Assembly (NCBI RefSeq): GCF_963678635.1
Contig: NC_087067.1
Location: forward strand, 5,498,647 to 5,558,646
From: Symsagittifera roscoffensis
Taxonomy: Eukaryota > Xenacoelomorpha > Acoela > Convolutidae
Length of the DNA stretch: 60,000 nucleotides
Reading direction: 5' to 3'
The notes under the pieces were generated by a model, which saw only the letters and a program-made list of their open reading frames with translations, made no database searches and was not told the DNA's origin. Position numbers and translations under genes: made by a program. Of the stretch, positions 21,371 through 30,700 are shown piece after piece (the first letter of the stretch is position 1; each line of letters opens with the position of its first letter).

Positions 21371-23224
21371 ATGAGGCGGAGTAGGGTACCGGTGCTCGAA
21401 AAAAGGTCAAGTGGATCAAACACGAAATATAATTCATCGCTGCGCGGAACGACATCAACAGGCCCAAAGATAACAAAGAAGAACTTTTCAGTTAACATGG
21501 TCAGTACGAGGAGTGGCACCGAGAGCAAGACACGAGAAGATGTGGGGGAAAAACAGGTGGAGCCCACAATCGAAATCGACCTAGAGACACCAGACCAGAG
21601 CGTAGATGAAGTGGAGAAGAGGACAACGGAATCCACACCGATGCCCCACGTGGAAGACCAAAGTCCAAAAACCGTGGAGTTTTCACGAATAGACGCATTG
21701 GAAGACACAACAGGCAATACCCGAGAGACTGTGAAAAACGACTCTCAAGTGAAAAAGACATCCTTCACAGACAAGTTTGCAATGATGGTTGGACTCAAAT
21801 CGAAAGAAAACGTGACTGAAGAACCAAAAACAGAAAGAGCACGAACATTTGGTACAGTGAGCACGAAAGCGACAGAAGCCGGCCAGAATGAGGAACAAGC
21901 TAAAGCAGAGGCTACGGCCGAAGAGAAACCGACGGCTGACCATGAAGAGACTACCATTGAGCTGGGCGACTTGTTGGCGAAATTAAATCAGATCGACAAA
22001 AGACTTAAGAACAGTGAAGAAGACAGAGAGGTGATAAAAAAGGAGATAAGATACAACAAGCACGAGTATCTAGACAGATATTTTAACCTAGCTAAGGCAA
22101 CAGAGGAGAGACTCAAGGAAATGTCAGATAAGGTAGAAGCCACCAATGAAGAACGAGAAAAGAACATCAAAACAGACATGCAACAGTTGAAGAACCGATA
22201 TGATGATGTCAACTGCCAATTAGGGAGCCTGGAAAGGAGAATGGACACAATGAGCAAGAGTCAAGCCGAGAGTTCGTGTGCAATACAGGCGAAGTTGGAT
22301 GCAATCTTGAGAGGTTCTACTCCACAAGAAAGACCGGCAGCGGATCGTACGCAAGGCACCAGAGTTGACTTTGTAGAACCACAAAGGAACAAACGGCAAT
22401 CGACACCGTTGCCCTTAACCAGGGATGCGATAAGCATAGCACCAACAGCTGCGAAAACAATAATGAAGAATGGAACGTCGAATACAACGACTGGTCCGGG
22501 AGATGCAACAGCTAACAGCAACACAGGACCGGATGCTATGACATGGGCCAGCACTTGGGAGATGATGAACAGGACTCTAGAGGCCTTCGCCACGAGGAAC
22601 ACTGACTCGAGCGACAGGAGAGAGGGAAAAACAAGAAAGACATTCAAGAAGCCAAAAGAATTCAAAGACGACTCCGATGGATGCATTGACACTTGGGTGG
22701 AAGTGATGAGATTACATCTAGAACAAGATAACTTGAGTGACGAAAGACAAGCATGTACAGCCATACTGAGCAACTTGGAAGGAACATCATTAAAATGCGT
22801 GGTCGCAAAGAAGGAGGAAGAACGCGACACCGCGGACAAGATCTTCGAGATATTGCTGAATCGATTCGGGTCAGGCATGAAGGGTCACCAAGCGATGATG
22901 CGATTTGAAAAGAGAAGGCAGAGGGACGACGAGTCAATAGATCGGTTCCTAGATGACCTCGAGAGCTTGAGAAGGAGGAGTGACCCAGAGGAGTCGACAA
23001 ATAGACGGAACTTTAGCATTGCCTCGAAGTTCATCGATGGGGTGAAAAGTGATGACTTAAGGACAATGTTAGCAACATACTACACATTGTCGAAGGACAG
23101 CGCACCCACCCCAGAAGAAATGAGACAGAAATCAAGAGAATACATGCTGATGAAACCCAAGAAGTACTCATATTCTGAAAACAGGAACACGCAAGGGGGA
23201 AGCCAACCCCAGAGGTCATCATAG
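21371..23224 (+). CDS. gag: Gag polyprotein (up to in-frame UAG)
   Basis: 617 codons to a TAG at 23222-23224. Met43 (21497), in an MVSTRSG context typical of Gag starts, is the likelier start; the 42 codons before it are basic and unconserved in style. Residues about 60-190 are acidic and disordered. Residues about 198-296 form a strong coiled coil (many Glu, Lys, Arg heptads). Residues about 420-585 look like a Ty3-type capsid (a W near CIDTW, then FEKRRQRDDESIDRFLDDLESL, comparable with the conserved retrotransposon gag core). The zinc knuckles expected at the Gag C-terminus are not in this ORF; they lie just after the UAG in the same frame. The protein would form the particle and bind RNA. 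Confidence 0.88.
   Translation: MRRSRVPVLEKRSSGSNTKYNSSLRGTTSTGPKITKKNFSVNMVSTRSGTESKTREDVGEKQVEPTIEIDLETPDQSVDEVEKRTTESTPMPHVEDQSPKTVEFSRIDALEDTTGNTRETVKNDSQVKKTSFTDKFAMMVGLKSKENVTEEPKTERARTFGTVSTKATEAGQNEEQAKAEATAEEKPTADHEETTIELGDLLAKLNQIDKRLKNSEEDREVIKKEIRYNKHEYLDRYFNLAKATEERLKEMSDKVEATNEEREKNIKTDMQQLKNRYDDVNCQLGSLERRMDTMSKSQAESSCAIQAKLDAILRGSTPQERPAADRTQGTRVDFVEPQRNKRQSTPLPLTRDAISIAPTAAKTIMKNGTSNTTTGPGDATANSNTGPDAMTWASTWEMMNRTLEAFATRNTDSSDRREGKTRKTFKKPKEFKDDSDGCIDTWVEVMRLHLEQDNLSDERQACTAILSNLEGTSLKCVVAKKEEERDTADKIFEILLNRFGSGMKGHQAMMRFEKRRQRDDESIDRFLDDLESLRRRSDPEESTNRRNFSIASKFIDGVKSDDLRTMLATYYTLSKDSAPTPEEMRQKSREYMLMKPKKYSYSENRNTQGGSQPQRSS
23222..23224 (+). promoter_or_regulatory. In-frame UAG between gag and pol (readthrough site or nonsense mutation)
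   Basis: gag and pol are in the same frame (start positions differ by 624 codons), with this single TAG between them; the context is TCATCATAGTACAAA. Only six codons separate it from the next ATG (23243). In gammaretroviruses UAG readthrough links Gag and Pol. Here the nucleocapsid-type knuckles lie after the stop, so a nonsense mutation in a fused Gag-Pol is equally possible. Confidence 0.6.
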
Positions 23225-23242
23225 TACAAACCTAGAGATGAT

Positions 23243-26200
23243 ATGGACAAGCGCAGATCATGCGCGAACTGCGGGTCAGCGGATCATCATGTGGCTGACT
23301 GCACAACGTACAAACAAGGCATGAAGAGCCTAGGTTATGCACCGGATGAAGAGGATATGAGCCAGATGGAGGAACACGAGTACTATAATGGCTTAATCAT
23401 CAAGATAGGCGCCAGATGCTTCTTCTGTAACCAGGAGGGGCACTTCAGAATGGATTGTCCCTTGTTCTGGGAAGCGGTCAAGGACCAGAATCACCCCAAA
23501 CATAAGTTGGCATTAGCGGCGGTGCAGAATCAGCGGAACAGGCAAAACGAGTTTGAATCTAGGAACTTAGGAGCACCAAACACCGAATTGCCGACGAAGA
23601 CAGTGAAAGCTGTAACACATGTTAGCGGTGCGTTAGAGTCCGCGGCCGGGAGCTCTCTAGAGATAAATTATGAGAAAGCGGCGACGGAAGCAATTGCCAA
23701 AGTGAAACAAGATCTGGCTGCGAAAGAAATAGAGCAACGACTAAAGTTGGAGATCGAAAGACAGAATTTTAACGAAGCATTAACCGGATCGAACTCAGTA
23801 CCAGAGGCTAGAACGGGCTCAACAAAGAACGGGAATTGTAACACCGTGAAAATGGTGACAGGTAAACCTTTTGGAATATCGAAAATCGGAGCAAGAATAA
23901 TGTCGATAATCACAGTGGGCGGCCACGAAGTAACCAGAAACTTGAGCGAGCCAAGCGACCAGACGATAATGCACATTGACGTGTATGCAGACTACTTGAG
24001 TGGAATAAGTCCACAAACGACTTCTAGAGCGCTCAGAGCACTACTCACGAGAGGGGGCAGCAAGTCGGTACGTGTTGATAATAGGTACACTGAAGCTTAT
24101 GGTCCACACGAGGTGATGCTAAATATAGATGGAATCAACATCTATACCAAGACGATGATAACATGCGACGAAGACCTAATTGGACAGATCTATGTAGGGA
24201 AAGAAGAGTTGAAAGTAAGATCGATCGGACACTGTGCCATGCTTGAAGAAGATGCAATGCACATCGGGACGGAAGCAGACGTGACAGGGCACGTGCTAGA
24301 CATAAATGGCAAAAAGACTCAGTTGCGTGGATTACTTGACACGGGAGCAGTCTTGAGCGTCATACCAATCGAAACATGGGAAAAGATGGGCTTTGACAAA
24401 GGTGACTTGATAGACTCGAGAATACGGCTGTCAGCTGCAAACAAAGGGGCCCTACGGGTGCTGGGCAGGACGCCGATAATAGCCCTCAATTTGGGGGAAC
24501 GTAACCTGTGGATGAGCTTCATCGTGGTAGAAAACCTAGATGAATCTGACCAATTCATTTTGGGCAGAGACTTCATCAGGAATTTCGACGTAACGATAGA
24601 TCTAAATAATGCAATGTTCAGGATACGGAACCCGGATAGGAGGTACGCAATCAAACCGGTAAATTTAATAATGGCAAATGAGAACAAAGCACCGGTATTC
24701 TTGAGTAGGAGAGTGAGGTTAAAAGCTAATGAAGCGGCAATCGTAAGCTTGAGGATGAAAAATTATAATGAACTAAGTGACAACAAGCAAGTGTGTATAG
24801 TTCCAAATCCTAATAGTCAAAGCGCTGCTGTTTTAGGAAGATCATTTTCGATAACGAAGAGCGGCCTCTGCGTCAGTGTCTTGTTGAATACCCTTGATAT
24901 ACCGATCACGATACAGAGAGGGAGGAAGCTGGGATATGCTTTACCGGTTAAAACTCGATACGAAACAATTGAAAACTCAAAACAAAATGAAGTTGTTGAT
25001 TGTCCCAACCACAGGGACAAAATTTGTATCTTGAGACGATTGCAGAGAATAAAAGATTCTTCAGGTCTTATCAAATCACTTAAGTCAGAAACGGACGATG
25101 GGCTTTCGAGCTGTTCGAACTTTCCAGAGCGACCCACACCAGATGAAATGCAAACTGATAAACCGGTTCTGTCGGAGATTGAACATTTAAGGGGCAAACT
25201 GAAAGATGAACAGCTCGAAGCTATCAAGGACGTACTAGAGCGGAACGAGGAGGTTTTTTCAAGGCATAAGGCGGATATCGGGTGTTGTAATTTTGTTGAA
25301 CATGAAATAGAACTTGAGAAAAACGCGGTACCACACAGGGAGGGGGCGAGGCGCATGACCCCACACAAATCGGACGCGTGTAGAAAAGAAATCGAAACGT
25401 TACTAGAGTATGACATGATAGAACCATCCAAGTCACCGTGGGCGTGTGGAGTAGTGATGGCCAAAAAGAAAGGCGACCAGTTAAGGTTTTGTTGTGACTT
25501 TCGATACCTGAACTCCGTCACGGTGAAGGATGCCTATCCCATACCTAGAATTGATGAGAGCCTCTCGAAGTTAGGTGATGCGAAATTTTTTACGACTCTT
25601 GATTTAGGCTCGGCCTTTTGGCAGGTACCATTAAGGAAGCAAGACAGGGACAAGACAGGGTTCGCCTGCGAGTTGGGTCTGTTTCAATGGAAACGGATGC
25701 CGTTTGGACTCTGCAATGCAACAGCCACGTTTCAGCGGCTGATGGCACACGCGTTGATAGGCGTGACGAAGAAGTACGGCAACCTGGTAATGTGCTACGT
25801 GGACGACGTGGTAATAGCAACGCCAACACTAGAAGACCACATCGAGAGGCTTGACGAGGTGTTCGCGTGCATGAAAAGATCGGGGCTGAAGTGTAAACCA
25901 TCAAAGTGCGAGATACTCAAGGACTCGATTAAATACTTGGGCAGGATGGTAGATAAACACGGTATCAGACCTGATCCAGACGCCGTGGAAGCAGTCCTAA
26001 CCTGGAAATCACCGAAGACGGAGCACCAGCTGATGAGCTTCCTGGGTTTCGCCAACTATTATAGAGAATTCATCAAGGGCTATGCGGACAAGGTATACCC
26101 GATGCAACAATTAATGAGACATAAGGGCAAGAAGTTCACGTGGAACAACGCGGCAGAAGAGTCATTCCAGAGAATAAAGAAAGAGCTGTGTGAGGCACCA

Positions 26201-28348
26201 GTACTGGGTATGCCGACTGAGAAGGGGATGTACGTGCTAGACACGGATGCGTCAGTAGTCGCTATTTCTGGGATTCTCCATCAAGAACAAGAATGGAATG
26301 GGAAGACAGTCTTGAGACCAATAGCATACGGGAGCAAGGTCCTAAGTGACACAGAAATGAAGTACGGAGCACCGAAAGCAGAGATGTTCGCGGTGGTCAC
26401 CTTTGTCGAAAAATACAGAGCATACTTAGGCAGTGAGCCCTTCAAGCTGCGAGTCGACAACCGAGCACTTAGCTGGCTGAAAACGTACTCAATGGACCAG
26501 AGCTATATTGGGAGGTGGATAGTTCGCTTGGATGGATACAACATGATAATTGAGCACAGAACACGAGATAAACATCAAAATGCTGACAGCTTGAGTAAGA
26601 AGACGGAGTTCTACGAGAGGCAAGAACAAAGAGAGGCGGACAGACCTGAGATCAAAGACGGCTTCTCCTTTATGGACAAACAAACGTACGACAGTCTTCC
26701 ACTCACGAGATGGCTGGACAAATCAGGCAAACCGATTGAAGATCATCCCGAATTGCCAAAAGAGCCTCTTGAAAAGACCATCTTGAAGAAAAGCAGAGGG
26801 ATTCCGATAGGAATAATGCTCAAGTCCAAGATCGTGAGGGAAACACTCAAGGCAAAAGGTTATGATCTCATCCAGGTAGAGGAGGGAACGGTCCGAATAG
26901 ATGAAGACTTAATGAGGTTGCTTGAGAAACTATCAGATGACAAGCCCGTGATCCAAGGGAAAGGTCAGGAGGCACCGGAACTAACCATACTTCGGAGAGA
27001 AGAAACAGTGAACAATACTGACGTCTCAAAAGGAAGCATCACTGATAGCAAGGAAGTTGTGCGATCACTAGTTGAAAAAATCCCCGAAAAAATTCTGGAG
27101 CAGACAAAAGTCAGGGATAAGAAAGTAACATTCAGAGAAGAAGTTGAACACCTGGGACTAGATCAAGAGTCCGGGGAGTGGTCCAGATTCATGGAAGAAG
27201 ACGAAACCGGAGAAGGGAAATTGTCCGGGGAGCGTGAAGAATGGGATGAAGACTCGGATGAGAGCAGCGAAGACCAAGACAGTCTATGCATGATACTGGC
27301 GGAAGAGAAGATAAGACAGCACGACAGGGAATTACAGACGGATCCATCTTCAGGGACGTACAATCTGGAAATACAAGAGGTACGAGGTGGTGAAGAGCTC
27401 GAGAAAATAGCAGTTTCAAGAAAACCACTAAGGGAACTATCGTGCAACTCAAACGTCAGAACGAATCTGGTACCAGAAGACGACATGAAAATCGTGAAAA
27501 GGATGATATGTGTGAAACTGAGCGATGACATCCACAACCCTGGTGAGATGAATGGACAGATCATGGCGCTAAAGGAGCACGTTAAGGCGAGATACAGGCT
27601 GTCTGACCTAATAAGGGCCCAGAAGAATGACAAAATGACAAGTAACCTCTCCAAATGGATCCATTCGGGAGTCAAGGAGAAGGGGGAACTTGAGGAAGAC
27701 AGCTACAAGATCTTGAGCCAGTTCTACAAAGAAAAGAGAGACTTACTTTATCACACAGCTGAAGGGGTGGTAGCGTGCAAGAGAAGAGATGAGGAAAAAA
27801 TATTACACAAACACAACCTCATCATACTACCACAATTGTACCAAACGGAGGTGCTTTTCAGATCACACGACCAGATGGGCCACCAGGGGATAGATAAAGT
27901 ACAACAAAGGATACTTCACAGGTTTGACTGGCCGGGAATGAGAAAAGCTTGCGAGAGATGGGTGAATGCCTGCCTAGCATGCCTTCAAGTAAAAGACCCA
28001 AGGAAGATGAAGTTTCCCCTCAAGTCTGTCGAGAGTTCGGAATTCAATGAGGTGGTGCAGATAGACCATCAGAAAATCTGCATGACGGAGTCGGGTTATA
28101 ACCAAATACTAGTTATAATAGATCACTTCACCAAGTTGGCGGAAGCGGTTCCGTGCCAGACAGCCTCATCAGAGGAGACATGTGATCACCTGATAACGCA
28201 TTGGATATCGCGGTATGGTTGTCCAATGACTTTCCAGTCGGACAACGGCAAGGCTTTTGTGGGGGACTTGACAAAAGAATTGATGAAGAGATCACTATTG
28301 CTCAAGCACACTCGACGACCTATCATCCACAGACCAATGGGTTGGTAG
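23243..28348 (+). CDS. pol: Pol polyprotein: zinc knuckles, protease, RT, RNase H, integrase N-terminal part
   Basis: 1,701 codons, frame open from 23225. Two CX2CX4HX4C knuckles lie at residues 7-20 and about 59-72. Protease: LLDTGA with catalytic Asp366. RT spans about residues 690-990, with LDLGSAFWQ and YVDD at 852-855. RNase H: Asp1000 and Asp1002 in DTDAS, then the Glu in KAEMFAV and the Asp in RVDNRAL. A linker of about 400 mostly acidic residues (about 1120-1500) precedes integrase, which is unusually long. Integrase has the HX4H/CX2C finger and catalytic Asp1608 (QIDHQ) and Asp1667 (SDNGKAF). The frame is lost near 28290 by a 1-bp deletion relative to the left copy, just before the third catalytic residue, so the final 18 residues are out of frame. 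Confidence 0.95.
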   Translation: MDKRRSCANCGSADHHVADCTTYKQGMKSLGYAPDEEDMSQMEEHEYYNGLIIKIGARCFFCNQEGHFRMDCPLFWEAVKDQNHPKHKLALAAVQNQRNRQNEFESRNLGAPNTELPTKTVKAVTHVSGALESAAGSSLEINYEKAATEAIAKVKQDLAAKEIEQRLKLEIERQNFNEALTGSNSVPEARTGSTKNGNCNTVKMVTGKPFGISKIGARIMSIITVGGHEVTRNLSEPSDQTIMHIDVYADYLSGISPQTTSRALRALLTRGGSKSVRVDNRYTEAYGPHEVMLNIDGINIYTKTMITCDEDLIGQIYVGKEELKVRSIGHCAMLEEDAMHIGTEADVTGHVLDINGKKTQLRGLLDTGAVLSVIPIETWEKMGFDKGDLIDSRIRLSAANKGALRVLGRTPIIALNLGERNLWMSFIVVENLDESDQFILGRDFIRNFDVTIDLNNAMFRIRNPDRRYAIKPVNLIMANENKAPVFLSRRVRLKANEAAIVSLRMKNYNELSDNKQVCIVPNPNSQSAAVLGRSFSITKSGLCVSVLLNTLDIPITIQRGRKLGYALPVKTRYETIENSKQNEVVDCPNHRDKICILRRLQRIKDSSGLIKSLKSETDDGLSSCSNFPERPTPDEMQTDKPVLSEIEHLRGKLKDEQLEAIKDVLERNEEVFSRHKADIGCCNFVEHEIELEKNAVPHREGARRMTPHKSDACRKEIETLLEYDMIEPSKSPWACGVVMAKKKGDQLRFCCDFRYLNSVTVKDAYPIPRIDESLSKLGDAKFFTTLDLGSAFWQVPLRKQDRDKTGFACELGLFQWKRMPFGLCNATATFQRLMAHALIGVTKKYGNLVMCYVDDVVIATPTLEDHIERLDEVFACMKRSGLKCKPSKCEILKDSIKYLGRMVDKHGIRPDPDAVEAVLTWKSPKTEHQLMSFLGFANYYREFIKGYADKVYPMQQLMRHKGKKFTWNNAAEESFQRIKKELCEAPVLGMPTEKGMYVLDTDASVVAISGILHQEQEWNGKTVLRPIAYGSKVLSDTEMKYGAPKAEMFAVVTFVEKYRAYLGSEPFKLRVDNRALSWLKTYSMDQSYIGRWIVRLDGYNMIIEHRTRDKHQNADSLSKKTEFYERQEQREADRPEIKDGFSFMDKQTYDSLPLTRWLDKSGKPIEDHPELPKEPLEKTILKKSRGIPIGIMLKSKIVRETLKAKGYDLIQVEEGTVRIDEDLMRLLEKLSDDKPVIQGKGQEAPELTILRREETVNNTDVSKGSITDSKEVVRSLVEKIPEKILEQTKVRDKKVTFREEVEHLGLDQESGEWSRFMEEDETGEGKLSGEREEWDEDSDESSEDQDSLCMILAEEKIRQHDRELQTDPSSGTYNLEIQEVRGGEELEKIAVSRKPLRELSCNSNVRTNLVPEDDMKIVKRMICVKLSDDIHNPGEMNGQIMALKEHVKARYRLSDLIRAQKNDKMTSNLSKWIHSGVKEKGELEEDSYKILSQFYKEKRDLLYHTAEGVVACKRRDEEKILHKHNLIILPQLYQTEVLFRSHDQMGHQGIDKVQQRILHRFDWPGMRKACERWVNACLACLQVKDPRKMKFPLKSVESSEFNEVVQIDHQKICMTESGYNQILVIIDHFTKLAEAVPCQTASSEETCDHLITHWISRYGCPMTFQSDNGKAFVGDLTKELMKRSLLLKHTRRPIIHRPMGW

Positions 28349-30177
28349 AGAGACAGAACAGGACACTGGTCAACATGCTCAGGGTGTACTGCTCGAGATA
28401 CATGACGGACTGGGACAAATACCTGCCACAGGTAGTAGGAGCCTATAATAGTACTCAGCACTCAACGACGGGTATCAGTCCTTTCATGATGTTGACAGGC
28501 AGGGAAAGGGCAATGCCTATAACATTCTTCTACCCGGAGTACGAGGGGAAGAGGACGTCACCTCAAGCATACGTGAAGGAAGCGATCAAAAGACAACAAG
28601 AGCTAAGCGAGCTATGTCGGAGAAACACGGCGCAAGCGCAAATGAGGCAACGCAAGAAATATGACGAAAAGATACTAAGAGCAAAGCCATACGAAGTGGG
28701 CCAATACGTGTGGGTCTTCCAAAATGTCATACCGCCCAAGGGAACAAAGAAACTACTCAAGAAATGGAGAGGACCGTTCATGATTACGGAAGTACATCAA
28801 CAAGGACGGTTCTATCGCTTGAGTACAGGGCGAGCAGCACATTACGAAAATCTGAAGCCTCACGTCCCGTCCCCGGAGGACTGGTGCCTACCAAAAGACA
28901 TGGAAGGTCTTGAGTACCTGGTGGTGGAACCAGCGTGCGAAGTGAATGAGAAAGGCACTAGAGAGAAAAATGATGGTAATGAGAACTTGAGTTTGGACGA
29001 CAACGAAAAGATAGAAGTGGAGTCGGATGCAGGTTCATTTGTAGAAGAAGACTGGAACGACCCAGAGCAAAACGAGGTACCGAAGTGGATGGAGCCGGAT
29101 CAACCAACACCACCGGAAACCAGGACTGGCAATCGTAAACGAACAGGTATGAGGTACAATAGGTACGGGGATGACTTCTTGATCGATAAGATACAGCCAG
29201 ACAAGTTGGGCGATGAACTACTAAGCGCAGGCGAACTGGAAGCCGAAGAGGAATGGCAGGTCATTGACGATGGTGGACATTATCCGCAGGATGATTACTC
29301 GACGCCAGAATTGGAGACGGACCTCGAGCAGAGTGAAATAGAAAGGAGGGAGAACACGAACTTGAGGATTCTAGAGTGGATGCGTGATGTCAAAGACGAG
29401 AGCCGCGAAGGACAAAGCATTCAGCAAATCGATCTATCAGCAGCAAATTACATGAAGACAGAGGACCCTCTTTTCGGATGGACAGCAACAGACAGGCCAC
29501 TGGACATCCCTAAGGACAATTCAGACCCGACTACATCGACGGGGACGTCGATAAATATTTTTGTCCGGGGAGTGGGGGTAGGACTTACCCACACCGAAAA
29601 TTTGATGATAAAGAAGCTCAAGGAAGTGAGGGAAACAAGCGGATTGGAACTGGAGGAAGAAGAACCAGAGCCTACCATAGGAAGGAATTTCAAAACGAAA
29701 TTCGAAATACCCAATGAATACTCAGAGAACATCATGATAACGGATAGCGACTTCATCCTGTCAAACAGGACCAGCGCGATCTGCATCACGGCGGACATGA
29801 GTTTCAAATCAAGATTGGAGGCTGACTTCAAAAGAGAGTACCAGAACGTAGAGTTTCTGTTCAGACAGAGGCCAGGACTGGGAGGCATGGCAGCGCTTCC
29901 ACCGTCAGTGGCACAAGTCCCGGGCAAATACCTCTGCTTCCTAGTAACGAGAGTCAACGACAGAAACACAATTGATCCCGAACACGTGATATTGGCACTG
30001 ACAAGACTACGTGACTTCATGATTGAAAGAGGAATAGTGGAGGTCTCGATGCCGGTGTACGACCCAAACAGGGGCAAACTGAGCTCGAGGGAATTGTATG
30101 CTATCCTACATGTGGTCTTTGCAGAAACAGAGATAATGGTGCATCTTCACAAGAAGTACTACTTGAGCATCGCCTGA
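28201..30177 (+). CDS. pol: Pol C-terminal part: integrase end, GPY/F module, macrodomain-like end
   Basis: The authentic part starts at about 28290; the first 30 codons are out-of-frame overlap. It carries the integrase catalytic Glu (residue 50, GLVERQN), and the GPY/F module near residue 188 (KKWRGPF). About 300 acidic, Pro/Asp/Glu-rich residues follow. The last 150 residues (about 510-658) resemble the TARG1/OARD1 macrodomain: a strand-loop start ICITADMSF, a KYLCFLVTR strand, a paired helix, the strand GIVEVSMPV and a terminal VVFAETEIMV. The Lys and the Asp used by TARG1 for ADP-ribosyl-ester hydrolysis appear replaced, and the Gly-rich loop is weak. It may have lost catalysis while keeping binding or a structural role. 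It ends 523 bp before ORF3. Confidence 0.85.
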   Translation: MDIAVWLSNDFPVGQRQGFCGGLDKRIDEEITIAQAHSTTYHPQTNGLVERQNRTLVNMLRVYCSRYMTDWDKYLPQVVGAYNSTQHSTTGISPFMMLTGRERAMPITFFYPEYEGKRTSPQAYVKEAIKRQQELSELCRRNTAQAQMRQRKKYDEKILRAKPYEVGQYVWVFQNVIPPKGTKKLLKKWRGPFMITEVHQQGRFYRLSTGRAAHYENLKPHVPSPEDWCLPKDMEGLEYLVVEPACEVNEKGTREKNDGNENLSLDDNEKIEVESDAGSFVEEDWNDPEQNEVPKWMEPDQPTPPETRTGNRKRTGMRYNRYGDDFLIDKIQPDKLGDELLSAGELEAEEEWQVIDDGGHYPQDDYSTPELETDLEQSEIERRENTNLRILEWMRDVKDESREGQSIQQIDLSAANYMKTEDPLFGWTATDRPLDIPKDNSDPTTSTGTSINIFVRGVGVGLTHTENLMIKKLKEVRETSGLELEEEEPEPTIGRNFKTKFEIPNEYSENIMITDSDFILSNRTSAICITADMSFKSRLEADFKREYQNVEFLFRQRPGLGGMAALPPSVAQVPGKYLCFLVTRVNDRNTIDPEHVILALTRLRDFMIERGIVEVSMPVYDPNRGKLSSRELYAILHVVFAETEIMVHLHKKYYLSIA

Positions 30178-30700
30178 GTCGGGTACACGGAGGTATCAGG
30201 TCGGGTGTGAGGGAGGAGTCTTGAGTTAGGTACTGGGGTGCGGCGCAGGTAAAGGGATCTTAAGATGTGATTGGCATGACAATTGAATTTTAAAAGAAAG
30301 AATTGATGGTGCTAAAACATAAAATGAATCTGCATGTTCTTAAGGGAAATCCAATCGAATTGCTTTAAGTGATATGAGAATGATAAGATTTTAACCATAT
30401 GGGTAGAAGGGGGGTCTCTAGGTTAGGAACGTGACATGCTAAGTTTTAATGAGCTTTCTGTTTTCAGATCGAGTTTGAAAAACAAAGTTGAAAATCCAAC
30501 TACACTCAAGCGAGAAACAGAAAGAGAGAATCTTGATTGAACACGCGATAATCCGAATCTACAGCAAGTACTTGCAAGAGAACATTTCTAGAGAATTCTT
30601 GAATTGGGTAATACTTGAGTTGGTAAGGTAATTCTTGAGTTGGTAAGGTAATTCTTGAGCTGGTTAACATCTACCTACATACATCCCGAAGTTACAAAGA
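30178..30700 (+). promoter_or_regulatory. pol-ORF3 interval with splice acceptor and 20-bp repeats
   Basis: No ORF. A pyrimidine tract and AG at 30464-30477 (TTTCTGTTTTCAG) make a strong 3' splice site, conserved in the left copy. Downstream, at about 30608-30665, TTGAGTTGGTAAGGTAATTC is repeated two to three times just before the ORF3 start. This fits a spliced subgenomic RNA for ORF3, as for env in retroviruses. The donor was not identified. Confidence 0.55.
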
